NCBI RefSeq assembly: GCF_030409685.1
Contig: NZ_JAUFQJ010000015.1
Location: 496,001-560,000 of the forward strand
Length of the DNA: 64,000 bases
Origin: Ferruginibacter paludis
Lineage (GTDB): Bacteria > Bacteroidota > Bacteroidia > Chitinophagales > Chitinophagaceae
Reading direction: 5' to 3'
In this document: positions 38,382-47,411 of the stretch, piece after piece
Layout of the letters: every line of letters starts with the position of its first letter
Numbering within the stretch: the first letter of the stretch is position 1
Program-made: the position numbers and the translations under genes
The notes under the pieces: generated by a model
Seen by the model: the letters and a program-made list of their open reading frames with translations, nothing else
What the model was told of the DNA's origin: nothing
Databases searched by the model: none

Positions 38382-39785
38382 ATGTTAAACGAATTTTTGA
38401 TATTGATGAAATCTGAACTGGTGCTTTGCTGCATCATTTTCCTGCTATTATTTATTAAGGTGGGAACAGATATGACAAACGAGCGACTTGTGCCTTTGGT
38501 GCAGGTTTTATTGCTGGTAAATGTAGTGGCCAGTTTTATTTTTAACCAGGAGGGAACGTTATTTGGCGGCTTGTTTACTACGAATGCATTAATGGCTTTC
38601 CAAAAAAGCATTTTAAGTATTGGTATTTATTTAATCTCATTATTGTTTGCAGACTGGTTAAAGAAAAGCGAACACATGCCCGAGTTTTTTATACTGATGT
38701 TGTCGGCTGTATTAGGTATGTTTTTTATGATTTCCAGTGGCAGTTTACTCATGTTCTTTTTAGCACTGGAGCTTTCTACCATTCCTGTTGCAGCCATGGC
38801 CAACTTTGACCTGGAGAAAAAATTATCTTCAGAAGCGGCCATGAAAATGATTTTATCATCCGCTTTTTCTTCGGGCATTTTACTTTTTGGTATTTCTTTA
38901 ATTTATGGGGCTACCGGTACAATTAATTTTGCTGAAATACCTGCTTTATTGGATGGAAGTCCATTGCAAATATTAGCCTTTGTATTTTTATTCACGGCCT
39001 TTGCATTTAAATTATCCATCGTGCCCTTTCATTTATGGACGGCCGACGTATACGAAGGTTCGCCTGTTGCAGTCACCTCTTTTTTATCCGTGATATCCAA
39101 AGGTTCTATTGCATTTATATTGCTTACCACATTGTATAAAGTGTTTGCACCCATGCAGGAAATTTGGTACAACATGGTGATGCTGTTATCGGTTATTACA
39201 ATGATTGTCGGCAACCTGTTTGCATTGCGCCAACAAAACATCAAACGCTTTCTTGCATTTTCATCTATTGCCCAGGTAGGTTTTATATTGGTTGGCCTTA
39301 GCAGCAATTCGCCGCATGGAACCGCGTCGGTTGTGTATTTTATCCTGATTTATATTTTCTCTAACCTGGCTGCATTTGGTGTGGCAGGTGCTATTTCACA
39401 ACAAACGGGTAAAGAGCGCATTGATGATTTTAAGGGCCTGTATCAAACCAATCCCTTTATTAGCTGGGTGCTGGCACTGGCATTATTTTCCCTGGCAGGT
39501 ATTCCGCCAACGGCCGGATTTTTTGGTAAATTATTTTTGATCACAGCCGGTGCATCCAAGGGCAATTATTTCTTTATAACCGTGGCCGCGTTAAACCTGA
39601 TTGTTTCATTGTATTATTATTTACGGATCATCAGGGCAGTGTTTATGGATAAAAATGATCAGCCAATTGAAAAAATTATTTTACTGCCTGCTACCAAACT
39701 GGGTATGCTTATTTGCGGGGCAGGTATTATACTTACTGGATTATTAAGCTGGGTATACGATTACATTACATCACTAACAATGTAA
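38382..39785 (+). CDS. nuoN: NADH-quinone oxidoreductase subunit N
   Basis: NuoN is the antiporter-like subunit nearest NuoK. The 467-residue product has FFLALELSTIPVAAMA (TM5 glutamate), FKLSIVPFHLWTADVYEGSPVAVTSFLSVISKGSIAF and FSSIAQVGFILVGL. It ends the recognisable nuo genes. A small gene of unknown function starts ten bases later. Confidence 0.95.
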   Translation: MLNEFLILMKSELVLCCIIFLLLFIKVGTDMTNERLVPLVQVLLLVNVVASFIFNQEGTLFGGLFTTNALMAFQKSILSIGIYLISLLFADWLKKSEHMPEFFILMLSAVLGMFFMISSGSLLMFFLALELSTIPVAAMANFDLEKKLSSEAAMKMILSSAFSSGILLFGISLIYGATGTINFAEIPALLDGSPLQILAFVFLFTAFAFKLSIVPFHLWTADVYEGSPVAVTSFLSVISKGSIAFILLTTLYKVFAPMQEIWYNMVMLLSVITMIVGNLFALRQQNIKRFLAFSSIAQVGFILVGLSSNSPHGTASVVYFILIYIFSNLAAFGVAGAISQQTGKERIDDFKGLYQTNPFISWVLALALFSLAGIPPTAGFFGKLFLITAGASKGNYFFITVAALNLIVSLYYYLRIIRAVFMDKNDQPIEKIILLPATKLGMLICGAGIILTGLLSWVYDYITSLTM

Positions 39786-39795
39786 TAAACAAATT

Positions 39796-40194
39796 ATGGC
39801 GATTAATAAAAATCATGAGTTTGAAGAACTGGACGGTGTAAAATGCGGCATCGTGGAAAAAAATGTTTCACCTGAAAGAGTTCAGTTTTTAAAAAAGTTA
39901 CTGGAGTATAATCATTTTACAGTCGTTGCAGTTCCATCACCACCACCAAAAGCTGCGCCGGCACCCGTGGTAAAAGTCGCAGAAGGAGCCGAACCTGCAC
40001 CGGTGCCACCACTACCTCCTCCTGCACCGGAGACATTTACAGTGGGTGTAACTGATTATACTTTTAATCCTGTCAATGCTATATTCGGCAGGTTGTTACA
40101 TACACCAGACGGGCATGTAGTAACGCAGGCTTACTGGCAACAGAAGGAAACGGTAAGCCATGATGAAGTGCCGTACTATGAAAGAGGTGTTTAA
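39796..40194 (+). CDS. Proline-rich small protein at end of nuo operon, function unknown
   Basis: I do not recognise this 132-residue protein. It has no signal peptide or membrane helix. Residues 1-45 look folded (EELDGVKCGIVEKNVSPERVQFLKKLLEYNHFTV), 50-78 are a proline/alanine linker, and 80-132 form a second part containing FNPVNAIFGRLLHTPDGHVVTQAYWQQ. The gene follows the nuoN stop by ten bases and precedes the operon terminator, so it is cotranscribed with complex I. A structural or assembly role is only suggested by position. Confidence 0.7.
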   Translation: MAINKNHEFEELDGVKCGIVEKNVSPERVQFLKKLLEYNHFTVVAVPSPPPKAAPAPVVKVAEGAEPAPVPPLPPPAPETFTVGVTDYTFNPVNAIFGRLLHTPDGHVVTQAYWQQKETVSHDEVPYYERGV

Positions 40195-40205
40195 TTAAAA
40201 GAAAA

Positions 40206-40229
40206 AGGAACTGCAAGCAGTTCCTCGTT
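40206..40229. terminator. Terminator closing the nuo operon
   Basis: AGGAACTGC at 40206 pairs with GCAGTTCCT at 40217, leaving a very short loop, then a T-rich run. It lies between convergent transcripts of the nuo operon and glyS. Confidence 0.65.
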
Positions 40230-40248
40230 TATTTAGGTATCTTTTCAA

Positions 40249-41709
40249 TTAGTTTATTTTGCCCAATATCAGGTGCTTCACATCTGCCAATGCAATTCTT
40301 TCCTGCACCATGGTATCCCTGTAACGGATCGTAACGGTATTATCTTCTTTTGTCTGGTGATCAATTGTTACACAGAATGGCGTACCAATTGCATCCATAC
40401 GACGGTAACGTTTACCGATGGCATCTTTTTCTTCATAAAAACACATAAAGCTGCCTTTACAATCATCCATCAATTGTTTGGCAATTTCAGGCAGACCATC
40501 TTTTTTTAACAACGGCAAAATCGCCAGTTTGGTAGGGGCGATTTTAGCCGGAATGCGCAACACAACCCGACTGTCTTCTGTACCATCTTCCTTCGTCCAT
40601 TTTTCATTTGCATAAGCCAGGCTCATCACGGTCAGGAAGAGGCGATCTAATCCAACGGAAGTTTCTACTACGTATGGAATGTAGTTGCCATAAGGCTTAC
40701 CGTCTTCTTTTAACTCATTGTCGAAGTACTGGATTTTCTTTTTGCTGTACGTTTGATGTTGTGTTAAATCAAAATCAGTTCTTGAGTGAATACCTTCCAG
40801 TTCTTTCCAGCCAAAAGGAAATTCAAATTCAATATCCAACGCTGCATCGGCATAGTGCGCCAGTTTTATATGATCGTGGTAACGTAATTTTTCCGGCGGT
40901 ATACCCAGGCTTTCATGCCATTTTTTTCTTTCTTCTTTCCAGAAATTATACCATTCCATTTGTGTGCCGGGACGAACGAAGAACTGCATTTCCATTTGCT
41001 CGAATTCCCGCATGCGGAAAATAAACTGCCTTGCTACAATTTCATTTCTAAAAGCCTTACCGGTTTGTGCAATACCAAAAGGTATTTTCATACGGCCAGT
41101 TTTTTGCACGTTTAAAAAATTTACAAAAATACCTTGTGCTGTTTCGGGGCGCAAATAGATGGTGTCACTTTCTTCTGCCACACTTCCTATCTGTGTGCTG
41201 AACATGAGATTGAATTCCCGAACATCTGTCCAGTTACAAGTTTTGCTGATAGCGCATTTTATATTGTTGTCAACAATCAGTTGTTTAAGGCCCGCGTAAT
41301 CACTTGCAGCAATTAACGCATCCATGTTTTTCAGCAGCGCAAATTCTTCTTCCTTTTTTCCTTCAAGCGCCAAAGCTTCTGCATGCGCTTCAATCAAATG
41401 ATCTACGCGGTATCTTTTATTGCTGTCTTTGTTATCTATCATTGGGTCGCTGAAATTATCCACGTGCCCGCTTGCTTTCCATGTTGTCGGGTGCATAAAA
41501 ATAGCAGCATCAATACCCACGATATTATCGTGCAGTTGCGTCATACTCTTCCACCAATAATCGCGGATATTCTTTTTTAACTGGGCACCGTTTTGTCCAT
41601 AGTCGTACACCGCCGCCAGGCCATCATAAATTTCTGAAGATTGAAAAATATATCCATATTCTTTACAGTGAGCAATCAGCTCTGCAAAATTGTTCGATTC
41701 GTTTGCCAT
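40249..41709 (-). CDS. glyS: Glycyl-tRNA synthetase, eukaryote/archaea-like dimer type
   Basis: The 486-residue product is a class II synthetase of the alpha2 type, as in Bacteroidota, not the alpha2beta2 form. Motif 2 and its surroundings are visible in YLRPETAQGIFVNF, KIPFGIAQTGKAFRNEI and EFEQMEMQFFVRPG; motif 3 is in VETSVGLDRLFLTV; the C-terminal anticodon-binding domain follows. A TACTTTTG -7-like box lies seven bases before the ATG. Confidence 0.95.
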   Translation of the reverse strand: MANESNNFAELIAHCKEYGYIFQSSEIYDGLAAVYDYGQNGAQLKKNIRDYWWKSMTQLHDNIVGIDAAIFMHPTTWKASGHVDNFSDPMIDNKDSNKRYRVDHLIEAHAEALALEGKKEEEFALLKNMDALIAASDYAGLKQLIVDNNIKCAISKTCNWTDVREFNLMFSTQIGSVAEESDTIYLRPETAQGIFVNFLNVQKTGRMKIPFGIAQTGKAFRNEIVARQFIFRMREFEQMEMQFFVRPGTQMEWYNFWKEERKKWHESLGIPPEKLRYHDHIKLAHYADAALDIEFEFPFGWKELEGIHSRTDFDLTQHQTYSKKKIQYFDNELKEDGKPYGNYIPYVVETSVGLDRLFLTVMSLAYANEKWTKEDGTEDSRVVLRIPAKIAPTKLAILPLLKKDGLPEIAKQLMDDCKGSFMCFYEEKDAIGKRYRRMDAIGTPFCVTIDHQTKEDNTVTIRYRDTMVQERIALADVKHLILGKIN

Positions 41710-41716
41710 AATCCTG

Positions 41717-41724
41717 CAAAAGTA
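41717..41724 (-). promoter_or_regulatory. Candidate -7 box (TACTTTTG) of glyS
   Basis: Exact TAnnTTTG match on the minus strand, seven bases before the glyS ATG. The nearest TTG is only 14 bases further upstream, so the -33 element is uncertain. Confidence 0.45.
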
Positions 41725-41758
41725 AAAAATAAACCCCTCAAAAAATGCGTTGAAAATA

Positions 41759-41880
41759 TTATTTGGATACGGATTGTTTTTTCACCAGTTCTTTTACTTG
41801 AAGCAGAGCTTTATACATAGCATCATTGTCTTCAATAAATTGCCGCAGTCTTTCACTAGGAGGATGTGATAACCAGATAG
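41759..41880 (-). pseudogene. Gene remnant, C-terminal end only
   Basis: The minus strand reads IWLSHPPSERLRQFIEDNDA and onward to a stop at 41759-41761, about 40 residues of protein-like sequence with no start. The reading frame hits a stop inside the palindrome at 41885-41957. The WLSHPPSERLRQF segment recalls the C-terminal end of M48-type metalloproteases, but the stretch is too short to be sure. It is probably what is left of a truncated gene. Confidence 0.45.
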
Positions 41881-41884
41881 CAGT

Positions 41885-41957
41885 GGTCGGTACCGAAGGT
41901 CAGACCGCGTTTTGCCGAAACAGTTATCCGGTCTGACCTTCGGTGCCGACCGGATAA
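41885..41957. repeat. Strong palindrome with two alternative stems
   Basis: A 22-base inverted repeat (41885-41906 and 41930-41951) has one mismatch and a 23-base loop. A second, overlapping inverted repeat pairs TTATCCGGTC (41924-41933) with GACCGGATAA (41948-41957), so the stems exclude each other. It abuts the mazG stop codon. It may be a dispersed repeat unit or a structured 3' end. Confidence 0.75.
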
Positions 41958-42284
41958 TTATTTCAGCTTTTCATTTTCCTTATGCCGTTCTCCATCCCGT
42001 AAACTCTTCTTTTCAAAATTTTTGTGTAAAGCATCAGTTAGGTCAACACCGGTTTGATTGGCCAGGCAAATCAACACCCACAATACATCCGCCATTTCAT
42101 CACCCAAGTCTTTCCCTTTATCAGATTCTTTAAAAGACTGTTCGCCATATTTTCGAACCATTAATCTTGATAATTCACCAACTTCTTCCATTAAAATACC
42201 CAGATTGGTTAATTCATTAAAATAACGAACGCCAACTGTTTTTATCCATTGATCTACTTTAGTTTGCGCTTCTTTAATTTCCAT
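41958..42284 (-). CDS. MazG-like nucleotide pyrophosphohydrolase
   Basis: This 108-residue protein has the all-alpha NTP-PPase fold motif: EEVGE at 33-37 and, after about 25 residues, DEMAD at 62-66, which supply the metal-binding acids. Small members of this group resemble RS21-C6/dCTPase and clean non-canonical nucleotides. Its upstream neighbour on the same strand, past a decayed insertion, is dtd, another quality-control enzyme; such a pairing is familiar in Bacteroidota. The stop codon lies at the edge of a strong palindrome. Confidence 0.88.
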   Translation of the reverse strand: MEIKEAQTKVDQWIKTVGVRYFNELTNLGILMEEVGELSRLMVRKYGEQSFKESDKGKDLGDEMADVLWVLICLANQTGVDLTDALHKNFEKKSLRDGERHKENEKLK

Positions 42285-42750
42285 AACACGAATTTTATTT
42301 TTAGCAACACGAATTTCAAAGCACTAATTACACGAATTAAAGTGCCATTTTGAAATACCACTCTTTTTGATACGAATGAGGGCTCACCAAAGTTGGCGAT
42401 AATACCTAATTGCAACCCGGAAGCTTTTAAATAATTAATTGTTTGTTTTACGAACCCATTTATTATTACCGAACATGCTTTCACTTCAAGTATTATCGAA
42501 CCGTGAACTACAAAATCAGCATTATACTGGTGTGGAAGTATGATTTCTTTGTAACTGATTTTAAATTGTTTTCACGGAATTAGGGAATGTTTTTTGTTTT
42601 AAATTCATATTCCAACGCATCTTTTATAAACAATCTCTTTAAAACCCATTCCAAGTTCCCGATGTACTTCCATACAAATTCCAATCAGCTAATAAGATTC
42701 TTCTTTTAAAACAATGTCTGACGTAAAATTGTATTTCAATTCGTGTAATT
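42254..42750 (-). pseudogene. Degraded GxxExxY-family gene
   Basis: Reading the minus strand gives family-typical sequence in pieces: a start region LIGICMEVHRELGMGFKEIV (42690-42620), then DALEYEFKTKNIP and a stop. In another frame it continues KISYKEIILPHQYNADFVVH and VKACSVIINGFVKQTIN, ending LGIIANFGEPSFVSKRVVF. At least one in-frame stop and one frameshift separate these pieces. GxxExxY proteins are predicted PD-(D/E)XK nuclease relatives of unknown role. The last codons run past the mazG start. Confidence 0.8.
42287..42338. repeat. CACGAATT repeats, mazG side of the GxxExxY remnant
   Basis: Three copies of CACGAATT start at 42287, 42308 and 42331. The last is part of AATTACACGAATT, the inverse of a 13-base stretch on the other side of the remnant. 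Confidence 0.75.
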
Positions 42751-42767
42751 CGTGCCCAAAATTCGTG
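42738..42767. repeat. AATTCGTG repeats, dtd side of the GxxExxY remnant
   Basis: Three copies of AATTCGTG start at 42738, 42747 and 42760. They are inverted relative to the copies at 42287-42338 and include AATTCGTGTAATT at 42738-42750. Confidence 0.75.
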
Positions 42768-42782
42768 TTTATAAAATTAAAG

Positions 42783-43235
42783 TTATTCCTTCTGCTTAGA
42801 ATCAATCCAAATGGTAACCGGCCCGTCGTTTACAAGTGATACTTTCATATCTGCACCAAATACGCCGGTAAATATTTTCTTCTCCAGATCGTTTTCCAAT
42901 TGTTGAATCATCTTCTCGTATACAGGTATTGCAACAACAGACTTACTGGCACGGATATACGAAGGACGATTGCCTTTCTTGGTATTGGCATGTAAAGTAA
43001 ACTGGCTCACCAACAAAATGTCGCCACCAGTTTCTTTCAACGATAAATTGGGCACTTTATCTGCATCATCAAAAATGCGCAGGTTAACAATTTTGTTGCT
43101 TAGCCAAACGATGTCATCTGCTGTGTCGGCATCTTCAATACCCAGCAATACCAGCAAACCATTGGCAATACTGGATTTTAGCTCTTCATCAATTGTTACT
43201 CCTGCAGTAGTTACTCTTTGTATTAATGCTCTCAT
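42783..43235 (-). CDS. dtd: D-aminoacyl-tRNA deacylase
   Basis: Dtd hydrolyses D-aminoacyl-tRNA and Gly-tRNA-Ala mischarges. The 150-residue product shows the family's SQFTLH motif at 77-82 with KGNRPSY soon after, and DGPVT at 137-141, corresponding to the cross-subunit Gly-Pro motif (usually NGPVT). Length is standard. A TATCTTTA box close upstream of the ATG may be its promoter. A decayed insertion separates it from mazG. Confidence 0.94.
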   Translation of the reverse strand: MRALIQRVTTAGVTIDEELKSSIANGLLVLLGIEDADTADDIVWLSNKIVNLRIFDDADKVPNLSLKETGGDILLVSQFTLHANTKKGNRPSYIRASKSVVAIPVYEKMIQQLENDLEKKIFTGVFGADMKVSLVNDGPVTIWIDSKQKE

Positions 43236-43602
43236 GCAATAAAGATAACGACAGTTTTATTTTCATGGAAGCGTTAGTTATGCAAAACTTGTTGACTGTA
43301 AAAAACAGGTAAGAAAACTTATTGGTTCTGTTACTTAATGTAAAATTGCCAGCTCATAAAATACAAGTTGATATGACGTAGCTGATATAGTATTTTAAAC
43401 AGAATTACAAAAAAATATCCGGAGCCATATGATGAAAATCATATCGACGACCTGTAATATCCTGTGCGCTTGTAATAGAAAAATTTATCCACCCTATTTG
43501 TGCACAGGTGTTGATATTTACCCTTTTGTTTGTTCAGCTACAACAAATATTTTCGTTATCCGTCGTTAACATTTCAATAACCCATCAATAAGTTTCTTTA
43601 TC
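43236..43602. other. 367-base gap between dtd and nrdJ
   Basis: No gene is seen. At 43427-43444 ATATGAT and ATCATAT form a stem with a GAAA loop. A DnaA-box-like TTATCCACC lies near 43490. I do not see the conserved boxes of a cobalamin riboswitch or a clear NrdR box pair, although the downstream enzyme uses B12. Confidence 0.5.
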
Positions 43603-46600
43603 ATGCCTGCACAGTATATAAGCAATCCCGGCCTCACTTTCAGCCGCCAGTTTACAAAAGAAGGAGTTTCACCATACGATATGTTTGAATACGATTACCG
43701 CACTTCGGTAATTAAAAATCCTTCAGGCGAAATTGTCTTTCAAATGGACAATGTGGAAGTGCCAAAACAGTGGAGCCAGATTGCTACAGATATCCTGGCA
43801 CAAAAATATTTCAGAAAGGCAGGCGTGCCACAGGCAGATGGAAGTGTAGGCCGGGAAACTACTGTTAAGCAGGTGGCGCACCGTATGGCGCATTGCTGGC
43901 GTGTTTGGGGCGAGCGCTACAATTATTTTGCTACAGATGATGCGGCACAAATATTTTATGATGAACTTGTATATTCTATTTTGAACCAGGCTTGCGTCCC
44001 CAACAGTCCGCAATGGTTTAATACAGGCCTGCATGAAGTGTATGGCATAACCGGTAAACCACAGGGACATTATTATGTAGACCCTGTTGATGATAAATTA
44101 AAAAAATCAACCTCTGCCTACGAGCGTCCGCAACCACATGCATGCTTTATTTTAAGCGTGGATGACGACCTGGTAAATGAAGGCGGCATTATGGATTTGT
44201 GGGTAAGAGAAGCAAGGATATTTAAATACGGCAGCGGAGTTGGAACCAATTACAGCAGCATTCGCGGGGAAGGTGAAAAATTGAGTGGTGGCGGTACATC
44301 CAGCGGGTTGATGAGTTTTTTAAAAATTGGAGACCGTGCCGCCGGCGCCATCAAAAGCGGGGGCACCACCCGTCGTGCGGCCAAGATGGTTTGTTTGGAT
44401 TTAGACCATCCTGAAATTGAAAATTTTGTAAACTGGAAAGTTGGGGAGGAAGATAAAGTAGCGGCTTTAATCGCCGCCGGTTATCCCAGCGATTATGAAG
44501 GCGAAGCATACAAAACCGTAAGCGGACAAAATAGCAATAACTCTGTTCGCATACCCAATTCATTTTTTAAAACGCTGGATAAAAATGGCGTATGGGAATT
44601 AAAAGGCAGAAGTGATGGCAGGATAATGAAGAGAGTAAAAGCAGCAGATTTGTGGAGTCAGATTACCCATGCCGCCTGGAAATGCGCTGATCCCGGAACA
44701 CAATACGACACTACCATCAACGAATGGCACACCTGCCCGGAAGGCGGCCCGATAAGAGCAAGTAATCCTTGCAGCGAATACATGTTTTTGGATAACACCG
44801 CCTGCAATTTAGCCTCCGTAAACCTGCGCCGTTTTTTTGAAGAAAGCAATAATAGTTTTGATGTAAAAGGATTTGAATATACTAGCCGGTTGTGGACAGT
44901 AGTACTGGAAATATCCGTTTTAATGGCGCAGTTCCCATCAAAGGAAGTGGCGCAATTAAGTTACGATTACAGAACATTGGGATTGGGTTATGCCAACCTC
45001 GGCAGTATGCTAATGGTAAGCGGCATTCCTTATGACAGTGAAGAAGCAAGAGGTATTGCAGGCGCTATCACAGCGATCATGACGGGTGTTGCCTATACAA
45101 CTTCTGCAGAGATGGCGGGCTTTTTAGGTGCCTTTGCCCGGTATGAAGAAAATAAAAAACACATGCTGCGTGTAATGCGCAACCATCGTGCTGCGGCATA
45201 TGATGCACAGGAAGCCTACGAAGGCATTGAAATAAAACCACAGGGCATCAACGCAAAATACTGCCCGGATTATTTATTAAGTGCCGCGATTAAAGCATGG
45301 GATGAAGCGGTACAGCTGGGCGAAAAAAATGGCTACCGCAATGCACAAACAACAGTAATTGCACCGACTGGTACTATCGGTTTGGTTATGGATTGCGATA
45401 CTACTGGCGTAGAGCCAGACTTTGCATTGGTGAAATTTAAAAAGCTAAGCGGTGGTGGGTATTTTAAAATCATTAACCAAAGCGTGCCTGCTGCTTTGCG
45501 CAATTTAAAATATACTGAAAGGCAACTGCAAGAAATTGTAAACTATGCCAAAGGTAATGCAACGCTGGAAGGAGCGCCTTTCATCAATACACAGACATTA
45601 CTGGCAAAAGGATTTACAAAAGAAGAACTGGTAAAAGTAGAAGCTTCTTTAGGCAGCGCTTTTGAAATTGGCTTTGTGTTTAACGTATACACTTTTGGGG
45701 AAGCCACCTTGCAACGTCTTGGGTTTACGTCAGATCAATATTTTGATTTTGAATGGAGCCTGCTGGAAGCATTAGGATATACGGACGAACAAATTGAAGC
45801 CGCCAATATTTTTGTCTGTGGCACCATGACTGTTGAAGGCGCACCTTATTTAAAAGAAGAACACCTGGCAGTATTTGATTGCGCCAATAAATGCGGACAA
45901 AAAGGTGAGCGTTTTATACATGCGCATGGCCATATCCGGATGATGGCTGCGGCACAACCATTTCTTAGCGGGGCTATCAGCAAAACGATCAACCTGCCCA
46001 ATGAAGCAACGGTAGAAGAGATTGCCGATTGCTATCGCATGAGCTGGGAGCTTGGTTTAAAGGCCAATGCACTCTACAGAGATGGTTCTAAATTATCACA
46101 ACCACTCAGCAACAAATCAGATAAAAAGAAAAAAGCTGCCGGCGAAACTGAAGCAACCACAACAGAAGAAGAAAGCAATATTCAATCAACCGCAAGCCAT
46201 CACAGCCAGATTGTTGACATGAGTAAACTAACTGTTGACGAGTTGCTGGATGAAGTAAGCAAACGCATGCAGAATAGTCCCGATACAGTGTTGAAAAGTA
46301 AGCTGGCAAAAATTGTTGAGCGTAAAAAACTGCCGGCCAAACGCAGGGGCTTTACGCAAAAGGCAAAAATAAACGGGCAGGCATTATTCCTCCGCACCGG
46401 CGAATACGGCGACGGAACTGTAGGAGAAATATTTATTGACATGGCAAAGGAAGGCGCTACCGTTCGCAGTATGCTCAACTGTTTTGCCATTGCTATTTCT
46501 ATCGGTTTGCAGTATGGCGTACCGCTGGACGAGTTTGTAGAAAAATTTGTGTTTACCCGTTTTGAACCTGCCGGAATGGTAGATCATCCTAACATCAAGA

Positions 46601-46986
46601 GCACTACCTCTATCATGGATTTCATCTTCCGCTCGCTGGCGTTTGAATACCTTGGCCGCACCGACCTGGTGCATGTGCTGGATAAACCGGAAGTAGAAAA
46701 TCTTGGCAACAGCAGCTGGGATGAAACAACGCCAACCATTGGCGAAAGAAAGCCGGAACTGAGTGAGGTAAGGGTAATGGGCGCCGCCGCCTCTTCTTCG
46801 CCCGCAGGCAACATTAATTCCGCTGCTGTTAAAGCGCAGTATGCTGCAGGCAATGACGGTACACAAAATTATATGAAGAGTATGCAGAGCGATGCGCCCT
46901 CCTGCAACACTTGCGGCCACATCACCATCCGCAGCGGTACCTGTTACAAATGTCTAAACTGCGGTAACAGTATGGGATGCAGTTAA
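43603..46986 (+). CDS. nrdJ: Adenosylcobalamin-dependent (class II) ribonucleotide reductase
   Basis: The 1127-residue enzyme reduces ribonucleotides with a B12-derived radical and needs no oxygen. Visible are the substrate-site stretch [18 protein letters not shown], the [16 protein letters not shown] block, [21 protein letters not shown] with the active-site Cys/Glu pair, [21 protein letters not shown], then a TSCPD-type region ([18 protein letters not shown]) and a C-terminal cysteine-rich tail (CNTCGH... [13 protein letters not shown]), which feeds electrons to the active site or binds zinc. A terminator follows. The window has no nrdA/nrdB. Confidence 0.95.
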   Translation: MPAQYISNPGLTFSRQFTKEGVSPYDMFEYDYRTSVIKNPSGEIVFQMDNVEVPKQWSQIATDILAQKYFRKAGVPQADGSVGRETTVKQVAHRMAHCWRVWGERYNYFATDDAAQIFYDELVYSILNQACVPNSPQWFNTGLHEVYGITGKPQGHYYVDPVDDKLKKSTSAYERPQPHACFILSVDDDLVNEGGIMDLWVREARIFKYGSGVGTNYSSIRGEGEKLSGGGTSSGLMSFLKIGDRAAGAIKSGGTTRRAAKMVCLDLDHPEIENFVNWKVGEEDKVAALIAAGYPSDYEGEAYKTVSGQNSNNSVRIPNSFFKTLDKNGVWELKGRSDGRIMKRVKAADLWSQITHAAWKCADPGTQYDTTINEWHTCPEGGPIRASNPCSEYMFLDNTACNLASVNLRRFFEESNNSFDVKGFEYTSRLWTVVLEISVLMAQFPSKEVAQLSYDYRTLGLGYANLGSMLMVSGIPYDSEEARGIAGAITAIMTGVAYTTSAEMAGFLGAFARYEENKKHMLRVMRNHRAAAYDAQEAYEGIEIKPQGINAKYCPDYLLSAAIKAWDEAVQLGEKNGYRNAQTTVIAPTGTIGLVMDCDTTGVEPDFALVKFKKLSGGGYFKIINQSVPAALRNLKYTERQLQEIVNYAKGNATLEGAPFINTQTLLAKGFTKEELVKVEASLGSAFEIGFVFNVYTFGEATLQRLGFTSDQYFDFEWSLLEALGYTDEQIEAANIFVCGTMTVEGAPYLKEEHLAVFDCANKCGQKGERFIHAHGHIRMMAAAQPFLSGAISKTINLPNEATVEEIADCYRMSWELGLKANALYRDGSKLSQPLSNKSDKKKKAAGETEATTTEEESNIQSTASHHSQIVDMSKLTVDELLDEVSKRMQNSPDTVLKSKLAKIVERKKLPAKRRGFTQKAKINGQALFLRTGEYGDGTVGEIFIDMAKEGATVRSMLNCFAIAISIGLQYGVPLDEFVEKFVFTRFEPAGMVDHPNIKSTTSIMDFIFRSLAFEYLGRTDLVHVLDKPEVENLGNSSWDETTPTIGERKPELSEVRVMGAAASSSPAGNINSAAVKAQYAAGNDGTQNYMKSMQSDAPSCNTCGHITIRSGTCYKCLNCGNSMGCS

Positions 46987-47018
46987 CAAGTTACTTTTTG
47001 GGGAAGTAGATATTACAG

Positions 47019-47050
47019 CGCCACTCAATTGAGTGGCGTTTGTATTTTAC
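47019..47050 (+). terminator. Terminator after nrdJ
   Basis: A perfect 20-base palindrome (CGCCACTCAA with TTGAGTGGCG) followed by TTTGTATTTTA. Confidence 0.7.
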
Positions 47051-47411
47051 TGTCCGGGATAAGCCGCTTTATGGTACTGTATTGGCGCCGCAGCCGACAG
47101 GAGCTATCGGCTCTTGTACAGTTGCTTTTATTGAGCTTTGACTTCCTGGTTATTATTGTCAGCTTTGTAGACTAAATAGTATGTCTTGATATATGAGGTA
47201 AATTGCTTTTTAATAAGAACCGCAATATTCTTTTACCGATCACCTTTTTTTCAATTTGACATCTATAGGTTTTACCTTGCCGGTTTGTTTTATTCAGCTG
47301 TATATATTGACAGATAACAACCGGCCCATAAAAGCGGCAAATTGATCGAGAACAATTTAGAAAATAAGCGATACTTTTTAAAAGGTAAAAAGTAAAAGCA
47401 AAGGGCCAATA
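47051..47411. other. Gene-free stretch between nrdJ and lpxD
   Basis: No intact gene is seen. A structured segment at 47076-47122 pairs ACTGTA with TACAGT and, inside, AGCCGA with TCGGCT. On the minus strand, 47131-47220 reads about 31 residues of protein-like sequence (IAVLIKKQFTSYIKTYYLVY and on) to a stop but with no start, so it may be a gene remnant. Confidence 0.4.

Noticed and set aside
42288-42770. Possible CRISPR array from the AATTCGTG repeats
   Set aside because: Copies are 8 bases, irregularly spaced, inverted on the two sides and separated by a broken gene; no cas genes are present.
43480-43520. Possible replication-origin signal (TTATCCACC and TTGTGCACAGG)
   Set aside because: A single near-match to a DnaA box with no cluster and no dnaA/dnaN nearby is not enough.
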